A DNA stretch of 64,000 nucleotides from DAMBHY01 sp032068765 (GTDB lineage Bacteria; Bacteroidota; Bacteroidia; Bacteroidales; Dysgonomonadaceae): contig DAMBHY010000009.1 of NCBI GenBank assembly GCA_032068765.1, positions 27,339-91,338 on the forward strand, read 5' to 3'. Under the pieces are notes generated by a model. That model had not been told where the DNA came from, made no database searches, and saw only the letters and a list, made by a program, of their open reading frames with translations. Of this stretch, positions 45,061 through 55,060 are shown in pieces. The position numbers and the translations under genes were made by a program. Numbering within the stretch: the stretch's first letter is position 1; every line of letters begins with the position of its first letter.

Positions 45061-46080
45061 TTAAAGGATAGTTTTCAAATAATTTACAAACTCTTTTACA
45101 TCCTCCTCCGTAGTATCCCATGAGCATACCAGCCGCATCTCATCTTTTGCCTCATCCCAGGGATAGAAAAAGTAGCGTTGCAACAAGCGTTCTACTTTTG
45201 ATTTTTCGAGGATAAAAAATATTTCGTTTCCTTGTACATTTTGCGTAAGTTTGATTCCCAATTTCTGCATTTCCTCGGCGAGATGTTGAGCAGAAGCATT
45301 GGAATGGCGGGCATTATCTAACCAGATATTTTCTTCCAGATAAGGAATAAATTGTGACGAGATATATCTCATTTTAGAACACAACTGAGTCGTTTGTTTT
45401 CGGAAATATCGAAGATTCTTTGATAATTCCGGCCTAAGAGGGACAATCGCCTCGCCAAACATCAATCCGTTTTTAGTTCCTCCTAAAGTAAAAATGTCAA
45501 CACCGCAATCTACCGTAATTTCCCGCAACGAGCATCCAAGAGAAGCACAAGCGTTGGCAATGCGTGTTCCATCCACAAACAGATACATATCATACTGATG
45601 AGCCAAGTCTGCTAACGCTCGCAATTCATGCGGCGTATAGAGGGTTCCCAGTTCGGTGGTTTGCGAAACTGCGATAACTTTTGGCTGCGCGTGATGCTCA
45701 AAACCGAAATCGTGCAATTCGGGAAGCACCTGCTCAGGAGTAAGTTTGCCGTCCGGTGTATCAATTTCTTTGAGCATACATCCCGTCATTTTTGTCGGCG
45801 CGCCGCATTCATCCACCGCAATATGCGCCGTACGAGCGCAAATAATACTATGAAACGATTGTACACAAGTCTGAAGAGCTGCAACATTGGCTCCAGTACC
45901 ATTGAATGTAAACAGTGGCTCGATACCTTCAACTCCTACAGCGTCTATGATTATCCTTGTTGCTTTTTCAGTGTAAGGATCTCCTCCGTAAGCAATTAAG
46001 TGATTATTATTGGCTTCACTCAAAGCTTTCATTATTTCGGGATGTACTCCCGAGTGATTATCACTGCCAAAACTCCGCAT
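45061..46080 (-). CDS. Low-specificity L-threonine aldolase
   Basis: 339 residues, PLP fold type I of the beta-eliminating lyase family. Motifs include the N-terminal SFGSDNHSGVHPEIMKAL, the PLP phosphate region FNGTGANVAAL, the Asp in LFVDGTRIANA and the Schiff-base lysine in TLGGTKNGLM near residue 202. It cleaves L-threonine to glycine and acetaldehyde. Length normal. A large AT-rich intergenic region separates it from the divergent ABC operon. Confidence 0.9.
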   Translation of the reverse strand: MRSFGSDNHSGVHPEIMKALSEANNNHLIAYGGDPYTEKATRIIIDAVGVEGIEPLFTFNGTGANVAALQTCVQSFHSIICARTAHIAVDECGAPTKMTGCMLKEIDTPDGKLTPEQVLPELHDFGFEHHAQPKVIAVSQTTELGTLYTPHELRALADLAHQYDMYLFVDGTRIANACASLGCSLREITVDCGVDIFTLGGTKNGLMFGEAIVPLRPELSKNLRYFRKQTTQLCSKMRYISSQFIPYLEENIWLDNARHSNASAQHLAEEMQKLGIKLTQNVQGNEIFFILEKSKVERLLQRYFFYPWDEAKDEMRLVCSWDTTEEDVKEFVNYLKTIL

Positions 46081-46230
46081 AAAATATCTATTTAATTATT
46101 TGATGGTTTACAAAGATAATTAAAGCGCTATGAAACACATCTATATTCACTTATAAATGAATATAAAAACTAATTATCGATGTACTATAAAATATTAAAC
46201 AATTAAAATAAGTTAAATATTAAAATTAAT

Positions 46231-46261
46231 TTTGGTAATATAAAAAGCAAACTTACATTTG
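46231..46261 (+). promoter_or_regulatory. Consensus Bacteroides promoter of the ABC/export operon
   Basis: TTTG at 46231-46234 and TACATTTG at 46254-46261 are separated by 19 bp, a full match to TTTG-N19-21-TAnnTTTG. The leader to the first start codon at 46317 would be about 50 nt. It probably drives the operon starting with the YtrB-like ATPase. Confidence 0.8.
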
Positions 46262-46316
46262 CAGTGTTCTATTATACTATAACACTAAAACATTAAGACA
46301 AATTAAAAACATTGAT

Positions 46317-47147
46317 ATGATTACTATTGAAGATTTATCTTTCAAATATGGAAGGAAGGAAATTTTAAGCAACATCAATCTTACACTTACGCAAGGTAAA
46401 ATTTATGGACTATTAGGTGAAAATGGAGTGGGCAAAACTACACTGTTGAAAATTATCAGCGGTTTGCAAAAACCATTTTCAGGAACATGCCGTGTAAATG
46501 GTGAATTTCCTTTTAAACGTACTCCCTCTTTTTTGAGTAACATTTACTTTCTGCCCGAAGAGCTGGAATATATTCAAATAGATATTTCTGTTGAAACGTA
46601 TGCAGAATCTAATGGAATGTTTTATCCACGTTTTGATAAGCAGAAGTTCAACAACATCCTCAAGGAATTTTCCATGGATACAAACGGCAAATTGAATAAA
46701 CTATCACAAGGACAAACCAAGAAAGTTGCTATCGCATTCGCGCTTGCGACCAATGTGGATTTGGTTTTGATGGATGAACCGAGCAACGGATTGGATATCC
46801 CTTCCAAATCGCTTTTCAGAAAGGTGATTGCACAATATTGCGACGACAATACGTGTTGTGTGATTTCCACCCACCAAGTGCGCGATTTGGAAAACCTCAT
46901 CGATCCTATCATCATTCTTGATAACAAGGCAGTATTACTCAATGAATCGTTGGAACGAATTTCAGAGAAATTGTATTTCGGTCTAGATTCTTCCGCTCCA
47001 GATGATGCACTTTACTCTGAACCAGCTTTGGGTGGCGTGATAACAGTTACGCAAAATCTGCACAACAAAGAAAGTCGTGTGAATCTCGAAGCGCTTTTCA
47101 ATGCAACAATGCAGAACAAAAATACCGTTCAAGAAATCTTTAAATAA
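46317..47147 (+). CDS. ABC transporter ATP-binding protein (YtrB-like)
   Basis: 276 residues. Walker A GENGVGKTTL near residue 35, a signature in variant form (KLSQGQTKKVAIA), Walker B LVLMDEPSNGLD and the H-loop ISTHQVRDLE. The last 60 residues form an extra C-terminal domain. It lies with a permease and a YtrA-type GntR regulator, the typical YtrA-B layout induced by cell-wall stress in Firmicutes and also found in Bacteroidota. Substrate unknown. Confidence 0.9.
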   Translation: MITIEDLSFKYGRKEILSNINLTLTQGKIYGLLGENGVGKTTLLKIISGLQKPFSGTCRVNGEFPFKRTPSFLSNIYFLPEELEYIQIDISVETYAESNGMFYPRFDKQKFNNILKEFSMDTNGKLNKLSQGQTKKVAIAFALATNVDLVLMDEPSNGLDIPSKSLFRKVIAQYCDDNTCCVISTHQVRDLENLIDPIIILDNKAVLLNESLERISEKLYFGLDSSAPDDALYSEPALGGVITVTQNLHNKESRVNLEALFNATMQNKNTVQEIFK

Positions 47148-47175
47148 ACTCAATCTTCAAAAAAAATTTATAGTT

Positions 47176-47967
47176 ATGAACAATAATATATTCGAACCAA
47201 GCAGATTTATAAATCTTTTCAAAAGAGAGTTTCAATATCATTCTAAAAATTGGATTCTATTTACAGCACTGTTTGCAGGACTTCCGGTAATCATGTTTAT
47301 GTTGAATATTTACTCATATGGAGGATTTTATTCAAATTTGAGCACTCGTTTTTCTTTCTGGAAAATGCTCATAGGGATTACTACCCTTTTTGCACCGTTC
47401 ATCTTTTTCTACAACACCAATCATCCTAAAAAAGGTTTGACAGAAGTTTTGCTTCCCGCTTCAACTCTGGAGAAGTTCTTGATGATGCAACTGTCTTGTT
47501 TCATGATTGCTCCTTTTATATTTACAATGCTTTACGCAGTAATGGATAGTTTGCTTCATTTAATAAGTCCATTTGCTTTCCGTGGAATGGTTTTTCAGGA
47601 AATTATAAATATGAATATCGATTTTGAAGAAGGCATGATTACATTTTTAATAATGCAGATTTTCTTCTTTTTTAATATGCTTTTTGTAAGACGAAAAGTA
47701 CTAAAATCATTCGGAACGCTCGTTGGCATACAGATTTTATTTGGATTTATTACCTTTTCTATGATTTATATCCTGAAAGTTTTAGGGGTTTTTCAAGAAA
47801 CATACTATAAAGGAGAATTAAGCTATGATTTGCAGCTATTTGATTTTGATTCTTCATATCCTCCCTACATTACCATTATTCAAATAGTTAGAATATTCTT
47901 CGTGGTAGTATTACCAATTCTGTTATTTGTAAGTTCTTATTATTTAATGAGAAATAGAAAATACTAA
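47176..47967 (+). CDS. ABC transporter permease partner
   Basis: 263 residues from ATG at 47176 (MNNNIFEPSRFINLFKREF), preceded by a 28-bp gap. The longer frame would overlap the ATPase gene. There are six hydrophobic segments, e.g. LFTALFAGLPVIMFMLNIY, FIFTMLYAVMDSLLHL and IVRIFFVVVLPILLFVSSYY. It forms the membrane part of the exporter with the preceding ATPase. Confidence 0.82.
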   Translation: MNNNIFEPSRFINLFKREFQYHSKNWILFTALFAGLPVIMFMLNIYSYGGFYSNLSTRFSFWKMLIGITTLFAPFIFFYNTNHPKKGLTEVLLPASTLEKFLMMQLSCFMIAPFIFTMLYAVMDSLLHLISPFAFRGMVFQEIINMNIDFEEGMITFLIMQIFFFFNMLFVRRKVLKSFGTLVGIQILFGFITFSMIYILKVLGVFQETYYKGELSYDLQLFDFDSSYPPYITIIQIVRIFFVVVLPILLFVSSYYLMRNRKY

Positions 47968-47980
47968 AAATTTTACAACA

Positions 47981-48355
47981 ATGAATTTTGACGAACATAA
48001 ACCTATATACCTCCAAATATCGGACACCATCTGCGAGAAAATTCTCAATGGCGAATATCCTGAGGAGGAACGCATCCCGTCTATCCGCGAGATGGGAGGA
48101 TTACTAGGAGTAAACCCCAACACGGTGATGCGAAGCTTTGAATATCTGAAATCGATGGAAGTTATCTACGACAAACGCGGGGTAGGATTTTTCACCGCCG
48201 CCGGAGCGAAAAAAGCGATAAAAAAGATGTACAAAAAAGATTTCTTCGAAACGGAAATTCCAGTTATTGCAAGAAGGATAAATATGCTTGAAATTTCGAT
48301 GGAAGAATTTAATAATCACCTCACATCAGAACTCGGACAAATAAATAGAAAATAA
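47981..48355 (+). CDS. GntR-family regulator (YtrA subfamily)
   Basis: 124 residues, only the winged helix plus a short helix tail, as in the YtrA subfamily. Motifs: PIYLQISDTICEKILNGEY, IPSIREMGGLLGVNPNTVMR and the wing YDKRGVGFFT. It likely represses the operon in which it is third gene, with an unknown envelope-related inducer. The dual MacAB exporter genes follow 58 bp later and may be under the same control. Confidence 0.92.
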   Translation: MNFDEHKPIYLQISDTICEKILNGEYPEEERIPSIREMGGLLGVNPNTVMRSFEYLKSMEVIYDKRGVGFFTAAGAKKAIKKMYKKDFFETEIPVIARRINMLEISMEEFNNHLTSELGQINRK

Positions 48356-48413
48356 TTATTCAAAATTGTAACGTAACCAATATCAGTTACGTCTAATCAA
48401 TTAAAGAACCCAA

Positions 48414-49091
48414 ATGATTACTCTCAACAACATTCACAAATCTTACAATACTGAGGCAATTTCGCTGCACGTACTCAAAGGCATCAATTTAGAAATTTCT
48501 GAAGGAGAATATGTTTCCATCATGGGTGCGTCCGGTTCAGGCAAATCTACCCTGCTGAATATTCTGGGAATTTTGGATAATTATGACGAAGGAGATTATT
48601 ACCTCAACGGAAAGCTCATTAAAAATCTGAATGAACGTCAGGCTGCCAAATATCGTAATGAATTAATCGGTTTCGTATTCCAATCTTTCAACCTGATTAA
48701 TTTCAAAAACGCAATGGAAAACGTGGCTCTTCCACTATACTACAAAAACGTGTCGCGTAAGCAACGCAACCTCATCGCAATGGAAATGCTCGATAAGATG
48801 GGGCTCAAAGATTGGGCGCTGCACATGCCAAACGAATTGTCCGGTGGACAAAAACAACGTGTTGCCATTGCCCGCGCTATGATTTCCAATCCAAAAGTTA
48901 TCCTAGCGGATGAACCTACTGGAGCGCTAGATAGCAAAACGACCATAGATGTGATGAATGTGCTCACCGAACTCAACAAAAGCGGTATCACTACTATCAT
49001 CGTCACTCACGAACAATCCGTAGCCGATGCTACCAACCGCATTATACACATAAAAGACGGATTGATAGAAAACGAAACAAATAAACAATAA
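48414..49091 (+). CDS. ABC transporter ATP-binding protein (MacB/LolD type)
   Basis: 225 residues, the ATPase of a MacB/FtsE/LolD-type transporter: Walker A GASGSGKST near residue 40, Q-loop VFQSFNLI, signature ELSGGQKQRVAIARAM, Walker B VILADEPTGALD and H-loop VTHEQ. Here the ATPase is a separate protein from its permeases. It begins 58 bp after the GntR gene and is 13 bp from the next. Confidence 0.93.
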   Translation: MITLNNIHKSYNTEAISLHVLKGINLEISEGEYVSIMGASGSGKSTLLNILGILDNYDEGDYYLNGKLIKNLNERQAAKYRNELIGFVFQSFNLINFKNAMENVALPLYYKNVSRKQRNLIAMEMLDKMGLKDWALHMPNELSGGQKQRVAIARAMISNPKVILADEPTGALDSKTTIDVMNVLTELNKSGITTIIVTHEQSVADATNRIIHIKDGLIENETNKQ

Positions 49092-49104
49092 TCCGTTTAA
49101 AGCA

Positions 49105-50355
49105 ATGAATGATATTTTTCAAGAAATATTCGCGTCCATGAAACGAAACAAATTGCGAACAGTTCTAACCGGACTGTCCGTTTCGTGGGGAATATTTATT
49201 CTTATAATTCTGCTTGGCGCGGGTAACGGACTTAAGAACGGCGTAATGAGCAATATGAGCGATCGAGCCACAAATACCGTAAGTCTTGAAACCGGCACAA
49301 CATCCATTCCTTACCGGGGATTACAAAAAGGACGAAATGTCACGTTTTCTAACGAACAACTTGATTTTATAAAAAAGCAAGTAAAAGAAGCAGGTAATTT
49401 ATCTCCAAAAATCACAACCAATCAAGTCATACGCAATAAAAACGATTTTGGTAATTTCAGTATAGTTGGAATTCTTCCTAATTATACCAGAATCAAAAAT
49501 ATAAGAATGAACAAGAAAAGTCGTTTTATCAATGAAAGAGATGTAGACGAATTCAAAAAAGTGATTGTGCTTGACAAAAAAGTTACGGAAGCCATTTTCA
49601 AAAATGAAAATCCTGTTGGCAAGGAGGTTGTAGTAGGACAAATTATTTTTAGAGTGGTGGGTGTGACAAATGACAAAAGCAGATGGGAAGGCGGAAAAGC
49701 ATACATCCCATTTAGTACTGCTCAAGCTATTTTCGATCCAGACATGAAATTTTCCGAGATTGAATTCACAGTGGAAGGACTTGAAACCGAAGCAGCAAAT
49801 GACCAATTCAATAAGTCACTGCGAAACATGCTTTCCCGGAATTTAAGTTTTGATGTAGAAGACAGACAAGCAATGTATATCGATAATTCGCAAGAAGAAT
49901 ACCTACAAGCTACAAAAATATTTAATGGCATCAACCTATTTATCACCATTATAGGTATCCTCACGATGATTTCGGGAATTGTAGGGGTGAGCAATATTAT
50001 GCTGGTTTCAGTGAAAGAACGAACGCGTGAAATCGGTATCCGGAAAGCAATCGGAGCACCATCATCTTCCATTCTCAAATCCATCATCATCGAATCCATT
50101 ATCATCACAGCTATCTTTGGATATATTGGAATGATGCTGGGAATAGGTCTCACTGAATTGATAAACTTTGTCATGGAACAGTCAGCCGCTCAATCCGGAG
50201 AATCGGATATGACGGTTTTTAAAAACCCCACTGTAGGTTTAGGACTGGTATTTCTCGCCACTACAATTTTAATAATTTCAGGAGTTATAGCTGGCTATAT
50301 GCCCGCACGCAAAGCCGTGAAAATCAAACCAATTGAAGCCATGCGTCAGGAGTAA
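49105..50355 (+). CDS. MacB-like ABC permease 1
   Basis: 416 residues, four-span FtsX/MacB fold. A first span at about 20-42 (LTGLSVSWGIFILIILLGAG) is followed by a large periplasmic domain at about 50-280. Three further spans follow, with ISGIVGVSNIMLVSVKERTREIGIRKAIGA, seen in part as GVSNIMLVSVKERTREIGIR. It pairs with the following permease, so a heterodimeric membrane core is likely. Confidence 0.92.
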   Translation: MNDIFQEIFASMKRNKLRTVLTGLSVSWGIFILIILLGAGNGLKNGVMSNMSDRATNTVSLETGTTSIPYRGLQKGRNVTFSNEQLDFIKKQVKEAGNLSPKITTNQVIRNKNDFGNFSIVGILPNYTRIKNIRMNKKSRFINERDVDEFKKVIVLDKKVTEAIFKNENPVGKEVVVGQIIFRVVGVTNDKSRWEGGKAYIPFSTAQAIFDPDMKFSEIEFTVEGLETEAANDQFNKSLRNMLSRNLSFDVEDRQAMYIDNSQEEYLQATKIFNGINLFITIIGILTMISGIVGVSNIMLVSVKERTREIGIRKAIGAPSSSILKSIIIESIIITAIFGYIGMMLGIGLTELINFVMEQSAAQSGESDMTVFKNPTVGLGLVFLATTILIISGVIAGYMPARKAVKIKPIEAMRQE

Positions 50356-50376
50356 AATAATATTATAAGAAAGAAA

Positions 50377-51642
50377 ATGAGAAATATATTTGATATAGAC
50401 AGATGGCAGGAAATTTGGGCAACCATCACGCAGAATAAGTCGCGTAGTTTCCTCACTGCCTTCGGGGTTTTCTGGGGAATGTTTATCTTGGTAACAATGG
50501 TAGGAGCTGGAAACGGACTACAGCAAGCGATCGAAAAAGAAGTGGAAGGATTCGCAAAAAACTCATGTTTTTTCTGGTCAAATCCCACCGATATGCCATA
50601 TAAGGGTTTTCAGAAAGGCAGAAAATGGGATATGCTTAATGGTGATATTCCCGTTATCGAACGTAACGTTCCGGAAGCACAATTTATTTCACCGGTATTG
50701 TTCGGAGGCAGCTGGGATGAAAACGTGAAAAATGTTGTCAGAGGTGATAAAGCTGATAATTTTCAGGTAAAAGGTTGCTATCCCATCTATAATGAAATAG
50801 AACAGGTGAAAATGCTTGAAGGACGTTTTGTAAACAATATTGATATCCAGCAAAACAGAAAAGTGTGCATCATTGGTAAACGGGTGGAAGAAGTTTTATT
50901 CGCCAAAGGCGAATCGGCTATCGGAAAAATGATAAAAGTAAATGGCATTTATTTTCAAGTAATCGGTGTATGCGAAAGGATGTCAAATGCATCTATCGGA
51001 GGGAATCCAGACCGATCAGTAGTATTACCATTCTCCACCATGCAAAAAGCTTTTAATCAGGGAAATATAATTCACTTTCTGGCAATTACCGCAAAAAAAG
51101 GAATTTCTGTAAAAATTATTGAAGACAAAGTGATAGAAACCTTCAAAAAAATTCATCAGATACATCCGGATGATACGAAAGCCGTGTTTTCTATGAATGT
51201 GGAAGATCAATTCAAAATGTTTTCGTATCTCACTTTAGGGATAAAAATATTAATATGGATTGTGGGACTGGGTACCCTTCTTGCAGGTGCAATTGGTGTA
51301 AGCAATATCATGCTCGTCACTGTGAGAGAACGAACAAAAGAAATTGGAATCCGACGCGCGCTTGGAGCAACGCCCCAAAATATCATCTCGCAAATCCTCA
51401 CTGAAAGCATTGTGCTGACACTAATTGCAGGCATCAGCGGAATAGTTTTAGGCGTTTTGCTTCTTGCGGGAATAGGTATTGCACTCAGTCAGAGTGAAAC
51501 ATTCATTAAAGAGCCGCAAATTAGTTTTGGAATAGCTATTGCATCACTTTTCATTCTAATTCTTGTGGGTTTGCTTGCGGGATTTATCCCTGCCAATCGT
51601 GCGATGCGTATAAAAGCTATCGAAGCTATCCGAGAAGAATAA
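50377..51642 (+). CDS. MacB-like ABC permease 2
   Basis: 421 residues with the same layout and motif as the first permease (FLTAFGVFWGMFILVTMVG, GVSNIMLVTVRERTKEIGI, RRALGA). The two are paralogues, placed in tandem 21 bp apart. Together with the single ATPase they probably make a heterodimer that expels a peptide or amphiphilic compound through the TolC-like gene product. Confidence 0.92.
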   Translation: MRNIFDIDRWQEIWATITQNKSRSFLTAFGVFWGMFILVTMVGAGNGLQQAIEKEVEGFAKNSCFFWSNPTDMPYKGFQKGRKWDMLNGDIPVIERNVPEAQFISPVLFGGSWDENVKNVVRGDKADNFQVKGCYPIYNEIEQVKMLEGRFVNNIDIQQNRKVCIIGKRVEEVLFAKGESAIGKMIKVNGIYFQVIGVCERMSNASIGGNPDRSVVLPFSTMQKAFNQGNIIHFLAITAKKGISVKIIEDKVIETFKKIHQIHPDDTKAVFSMNVEDQFKMFSYLTLGIKILIWIVGLGTLLAGAIGVSNIMLVTVRERTKEIGIRRALGATPQNIISQILTESIVLTLIAGISGIVLGVLLLAGIGIALSQSETFIKEPQISFGIAIASLFILILVGLLAGFIPANRAMRIKAIEAIREE

Positions 51643-51704
51643 AGATAATTAATTTTTCACTTACAACATCAATAAAAAACAATAAAAACAAACATATAAA
51701 TCTT

Positions 51705-52805
51705 ATGAAAAAAGCTTTTAAAATCGGAGGGTTAGTATTATTAGGAATCCTTGTATTGTGGACATTCTTTTTCTTATGGCAAAAATCACGTCCAAAACAA
51801 AAAGAGTACAATATTGAAGTAGTTCAGAAAAATGATATTCTGAAAAAGACGGTTGCAACAGGAAAAGTGCAGCCGCGTAACGAAATCCTGATTAAGCCTC
51901 AAATGTCTGGAATCATTTCAGCCATTTATAAACAAGCGGGCGACAAAGTTAACACCGGCGATATTATCGCGAAAATCAAAGTTATACCCGATATGGTGAA
52001 CTTAAGCAGTGCCGAGTCACGTGTTCAGCATGCGAAACTAACTGCTGAGCAAAGCGCGAAAACTTTCGCCAGAGATAAAGCACTTTTTGAAAAAAATATT
52101 ATCTCAAAAGAAGAATACGAAAAATCTCAACTGCAGTACCAAAACGACCGTCTGGAATTAACCTCCGCTACAGATAATCTGAGCCTGGTACGCGATGGGA
52201 TTTCCAAATCATCCTCAGCCTACAGCACCACGCTTGTTCGTTCTACCGTAAGCGGAACGATACTGGATGTTCCGGTAAAAGCAGGTAATTCGGTTATACA
52301 ATCTAACAATTTCAACGACGGAACCACTATTGCCTCTGTAGCCAATCTTTCTGATATGCTTTTCGTGGGAAAAATTGACGAATCGGAAGTAGGAAAATTG
52401 TCGGTTGACATGCCAATGGATATTACCATCGGAGCCATTCAAGACAGAAAAATCCCGGCAAGACTTGAATATGTTTCTCCAAAGGGAACAGAAGAAAATG
52501 GTGCCATTCTTTTCGAAATGAAAGCGGCAATAAAGATGCCCGGCGATTTATTTATCCGTGCCGGATACAGTGCAAACGCTGAAATTGTTTTAGCTAAAGC
52601 AATGAACGTACTAAGCATTCCTGAAACGTGTGTTCAATTTAGCGGCGACTCTGCATTCGTTTACGTAGTAAAAGATGAAAAGCAGAACACTTTCGACAAA
52701 AAACGTATACAAGTAGGTTTATCCGACGGTATCAATATCCAGGTGAAAAGCGGTTTAAAACTGAAAGATAAAGTTCGTGGTAACGAAAAAACGAATAAGA
52801 AATAA
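51705..52805 (+). CDS. MacA/HlyD-type periplasmic adaptor
   Basis: 366 residues. A membrane anchor lies at residues about 7-28 (LVLLGILVLWTFFFLW). The lipoyl/barrel-sandwich halves are at GKVQPRNEILIKPQMSG and LVRSTVSGTILDVPVKAGNSV, with an alpha-hairpin between them (LTAEQSAKTFARDKALFE). A beta-barrel and membrane-proximal domain follow. It links the MacB-like permeases to the TolC-family channel. Confidence 0.93.
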   Translation: MKKAFKIGGLVLLGILVLWTFFFLWQKSRPKQKEYNIEVVQKNDILKKTVATGKVQPRNEILIKPQMSGIISAIYKQAGDKVNTGDIIAKIKVIPDMVNLSSAESRVQHAKLTAEQSAKTFARDKALFEKNIISKEEYEKSQLQYQNDRLELTSATDNLSLVRDGISKSSSAYSTTLVRSTVSGTILDVPVKAGNSVIQSNNFNDGTTIASVANLSDMLFVGKIDESEVGKLSVDMPMDITIGAIQDRKIPARLEYVSPKGTEENGAILFEMKAAIKMPGDLFIRAGYSANAEIVLAKAMNVLSIPETCVQFSGDSAFVYVVKDEKQNTFDKKRIQVGLSDGINIQVKSGLKLKDKVRGNEKTNKK

Positions 52806-52823
52806 CGAAATAAACCCATTGAA

Positions 52824-54125
52824 ATGAAAAAAAACATCATCATATTAACATTGATTCTTATTTTTCCAACGCTTCTCTCAGCCCAACAACTGACACTCGA
52901 CGAATGCATCCGCATCGCTTTGGAAAACAACCGCAATATCAAACAGCAAAAATTGTCGCATCAAAGCCGTACGATTGCTTACGACCAGGCACGGGCAGAT
53001 TTATTGCCGGGTGTTAACTCATCGTTGGGTCAGAATTTCAATTTCGGTCGCTCTATTGGTGTGGACAATACGTATAAAGATGCAAATTCTTCACAAACTT
53101 CTTTCAATTTGAGCGGCGACGTCACGTTGTTTGATGGCCTACGCATGAAACACAATATTGATGCGCGAAAAGCAGATATGCTGGCTTCGGAAGCGGACAT
53201 AAAAACGGTGGAAAAAGAAATAACGATGAGTGTCACTACCGCTTATCTGCAGGTTCTTCTCAATAAGGAGTTAACGAAAATTTCACAGGATCAGCTACAG
53301 CTCACAAAAGTAGATCTGGAACGCAGACAGCAATTGGTAAACAGCGGGAAAATTGCGAAGGGAGAGTTGTATCAACTTGAAGCACAACAGGCAAAAGAAG
53401 AAATGAATCTTGTTCAAAACCAAAACAATACCAAATTGGCATTGCTGGATTTGGCACAGATTATGGAACTAGAAGATTTCAAAAATTTGGATGTGGTAAA
53501 TCCTAACTATGATTCACTTCTTACTCAACAACCTCTCACCGCACAATCAGTTTATGAAAGTGCAGTAATGAACCGTCCCGAAATTACCGCATCGCAATAC
53601 AGACTCCAAAGCAGCGAAAAGGAAGTGTTAATGGCAAAATCGGGATTGTATCCTACAATAGGTTTGGGAGCAGGATTAGGAACAGGATATTATCACATGC
53701 AAAACATGCCGAATCGCAGTTTCAACGAACAGTTCAAAAACAACATGAGTAGCTACATCGGTTTTAATATCACTTATCCGATTTTCAATAAATTCCGCAC
53801 ACGCAACGCGATTAAGAACGCACAAATTTCTGTGGAAAATAGCAAACTAGAAATGGATAAAGTGAAAATAGACCTCAGAAAAAAAATAGAACAGGCTTAT
53901 CAAAGTGCAATTTCTGCAGAAAGCCGCTGGAAAGCTGCTCAAAAATCAGAAATCGCAAGCAGGGAAGCTTACCGTTTCGCAGAACAAAAGTATGAAACCG
54001 GAAGAGGAAATTCATTTGAAGTTTCTCAGGCAAAAACCAATCTCGCACAAGTATTGGGAGAACAAACGCAGGCAAAATACGAATACGCTTTCCGTCTAAA
54101 AATGCTCGAACTGTTAAAGAATTGA
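52824..54125 (+). CDS. TolC-family outer-membrane efflux channel
   Basis: 433 residues. The signal peptide ends around residue 20 (LTLILIFPTLLSAQ). Two OEP repeats with long helical hairpins follow: LTLDECIRIALENNRNIKQQ and the internal SVYESAVMNRPEITASQYRL. Channel strands include LGQNFNFGRS. It completes a tripartite exporter with the preceding adaptor and permeases. Confidence 0.93.
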   Translation: MKKNIIILTLILIFPTLLSAQQLTLDECIRIALENNRNIKQQKLSHQSRTIAYDQARADLLPGVNSSLGQNFNFGRSIGVDNTYKDANSSQTSFNLSGDVTLFDGLRMKHNIDARKADMLASEADIKTVEKEITMSVTTAYLQVLLNKELTKISQDQLQLTKVDLERRQQLVNSGKIAKGELYQLEAQQAKEEMNLVQNQNNTKLALLDLAQIMELEDFKNLDVVNPNYDSLLTQQPLTAQSVYESAVMNRPEITASQYRLQSSEKEVLMAKSGLYPTIGLGAGLGTGYYHMQNMPNRSFNEQFKNNMSSYIGFNITYPIFNKFRTRNAIKNAQISVENSKLEMDKVKIDLRKKIEQAYQSAISAESRWKAAQKSEIASREAYRFAEQKYETGRGNSFEVSQAKTNLAQVLGEQTQAKYEYAFRLKMLELLKN

Positions 54126-54190
54126 TTTAAATGTAATAAATCACCTAGTTATATCGTCAATATTAAATAACAACTCAATTTATATCAATT

Positions 54191-54982
54191 ATGAAACTCA
54201 AAAACTTTGCGCTTTTACTAGCTTTGTCAACTTCTTTACTATTTGCTTCTTGTATATCTGAAACAAAAGGAAGGAAAATAACCAGCAACCATTCAACAAA
54301 AATAATAGAAGGATATAATGAAGATAATACCTCCAACAATTATAAGAAGGTAACTTACAAAATCGGAAACTTCAACAGTATTTCTTCAAGTATGGTTGCA
54401 AACATTCATGTAAAACAGGGGAGTAATCCACAACTAAGAGTAGAAGGACATGAACTTTTTATTAACAATCTTGATATATCAGTAAAAGACAATACACTTA
54501 ATATCAACGCAAAGGATGAACGTGTTTTTCGTAAATTGAAAAGAAAAAATAAACTCATAATCTATGTAACTATCCCTCAGCTGATTTCATTATCCAATTC
54601 GGGCGTAAGCAACATCGATTTACAAGGAACCTTCAACTCACCATCTCTGAAGATAAGCAATACAGGCGTTGGTAATATTATTACTGAAAATATAGAAACA
54701 GAAATACTACATGTAACGTCAGAAGGTGTTGGAAATATCACACTAAAAGGTCGCACTAATAACATGACGGTAAGCAACGAAGGTGTAGGCAATGTACAAG
54801 CAGAGTCAATGATTGGGAAAAATGTAAAAGTTACCAATGAGGGTGTAGGTAATGTAAGTATTTATGCTTCCGATTCAATAAATGTTGAATCAAACGGAAT
54901 TGGGAGTATTACTTATTACGGAAATCCAAAAGTAAAGAATATTCAAAAATATGGCATGGGCAAAGTCAAAGCAGGTAACTAA
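54191..54982 (+). CDS. Head-GIN-domain (DUF2807) lipoprotein
   Basis: 263 residues. Signal of lipoprotein type ending LLFASCISET. A right-handed beta-helix is evident from about residue 140 on, with repeated N-x-G-V/I-G-N turns (NTGVGNIITENI, SEGVGNITLKG, NEGVGNVQAES and NEGVGNVSIYA). This is the auto-transporter adhesin head GIN domain PF10988. Function unknown; members are envelope proteins. It is last in the export operon, 65 bp after the TolC gene. Confidence 0.9.
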   Translation: MKLKNFALLLALSTSLLFASCISETKGRKITSNHSTKIIEGYNEDNTSNNYKKVTYKIGNFNSISSSMVANIHVKQGSNPQLRVEGHELFINNLDISVKDNTLNINAKDERVFRKLKRKNKLIIYVTIPQLISLSNSGVSNIDLQGTFNSPSLKISNTGVGNIITENIETEILHVTSEGVGNITLKGRTNNMTVSNEGVGNVQAESMIGKNVKVTNEGVGNVSIYASDSINVESNGIGSITYYGNPKVKNIQKYGMGKVKAGN

Positions 54983-55025
54983 ATAATAGTCAAATCTACT
55001 TTATTAATAATTTCATGTGTGTAAA

Positions 55026-55060
55026 GACGAGTGTTCCATATTTGGGATGCTCGTTTTTGT
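55026..55060 (+). terminator. Terminator after the export operon
   Basis: An imperfect hairpin with ACGAG and CTCGT outer arms is followed by TTTTTGTTTT, about 45 bp beyond the GIN gene stop. The rest of the 55061-55333 gap includes the 12-bp direct repeat AAACGGAACAAT (55104 and 55146) and the TACCTTTG -7 box at 55292-55299 for the porin. Confidence 0.55.
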
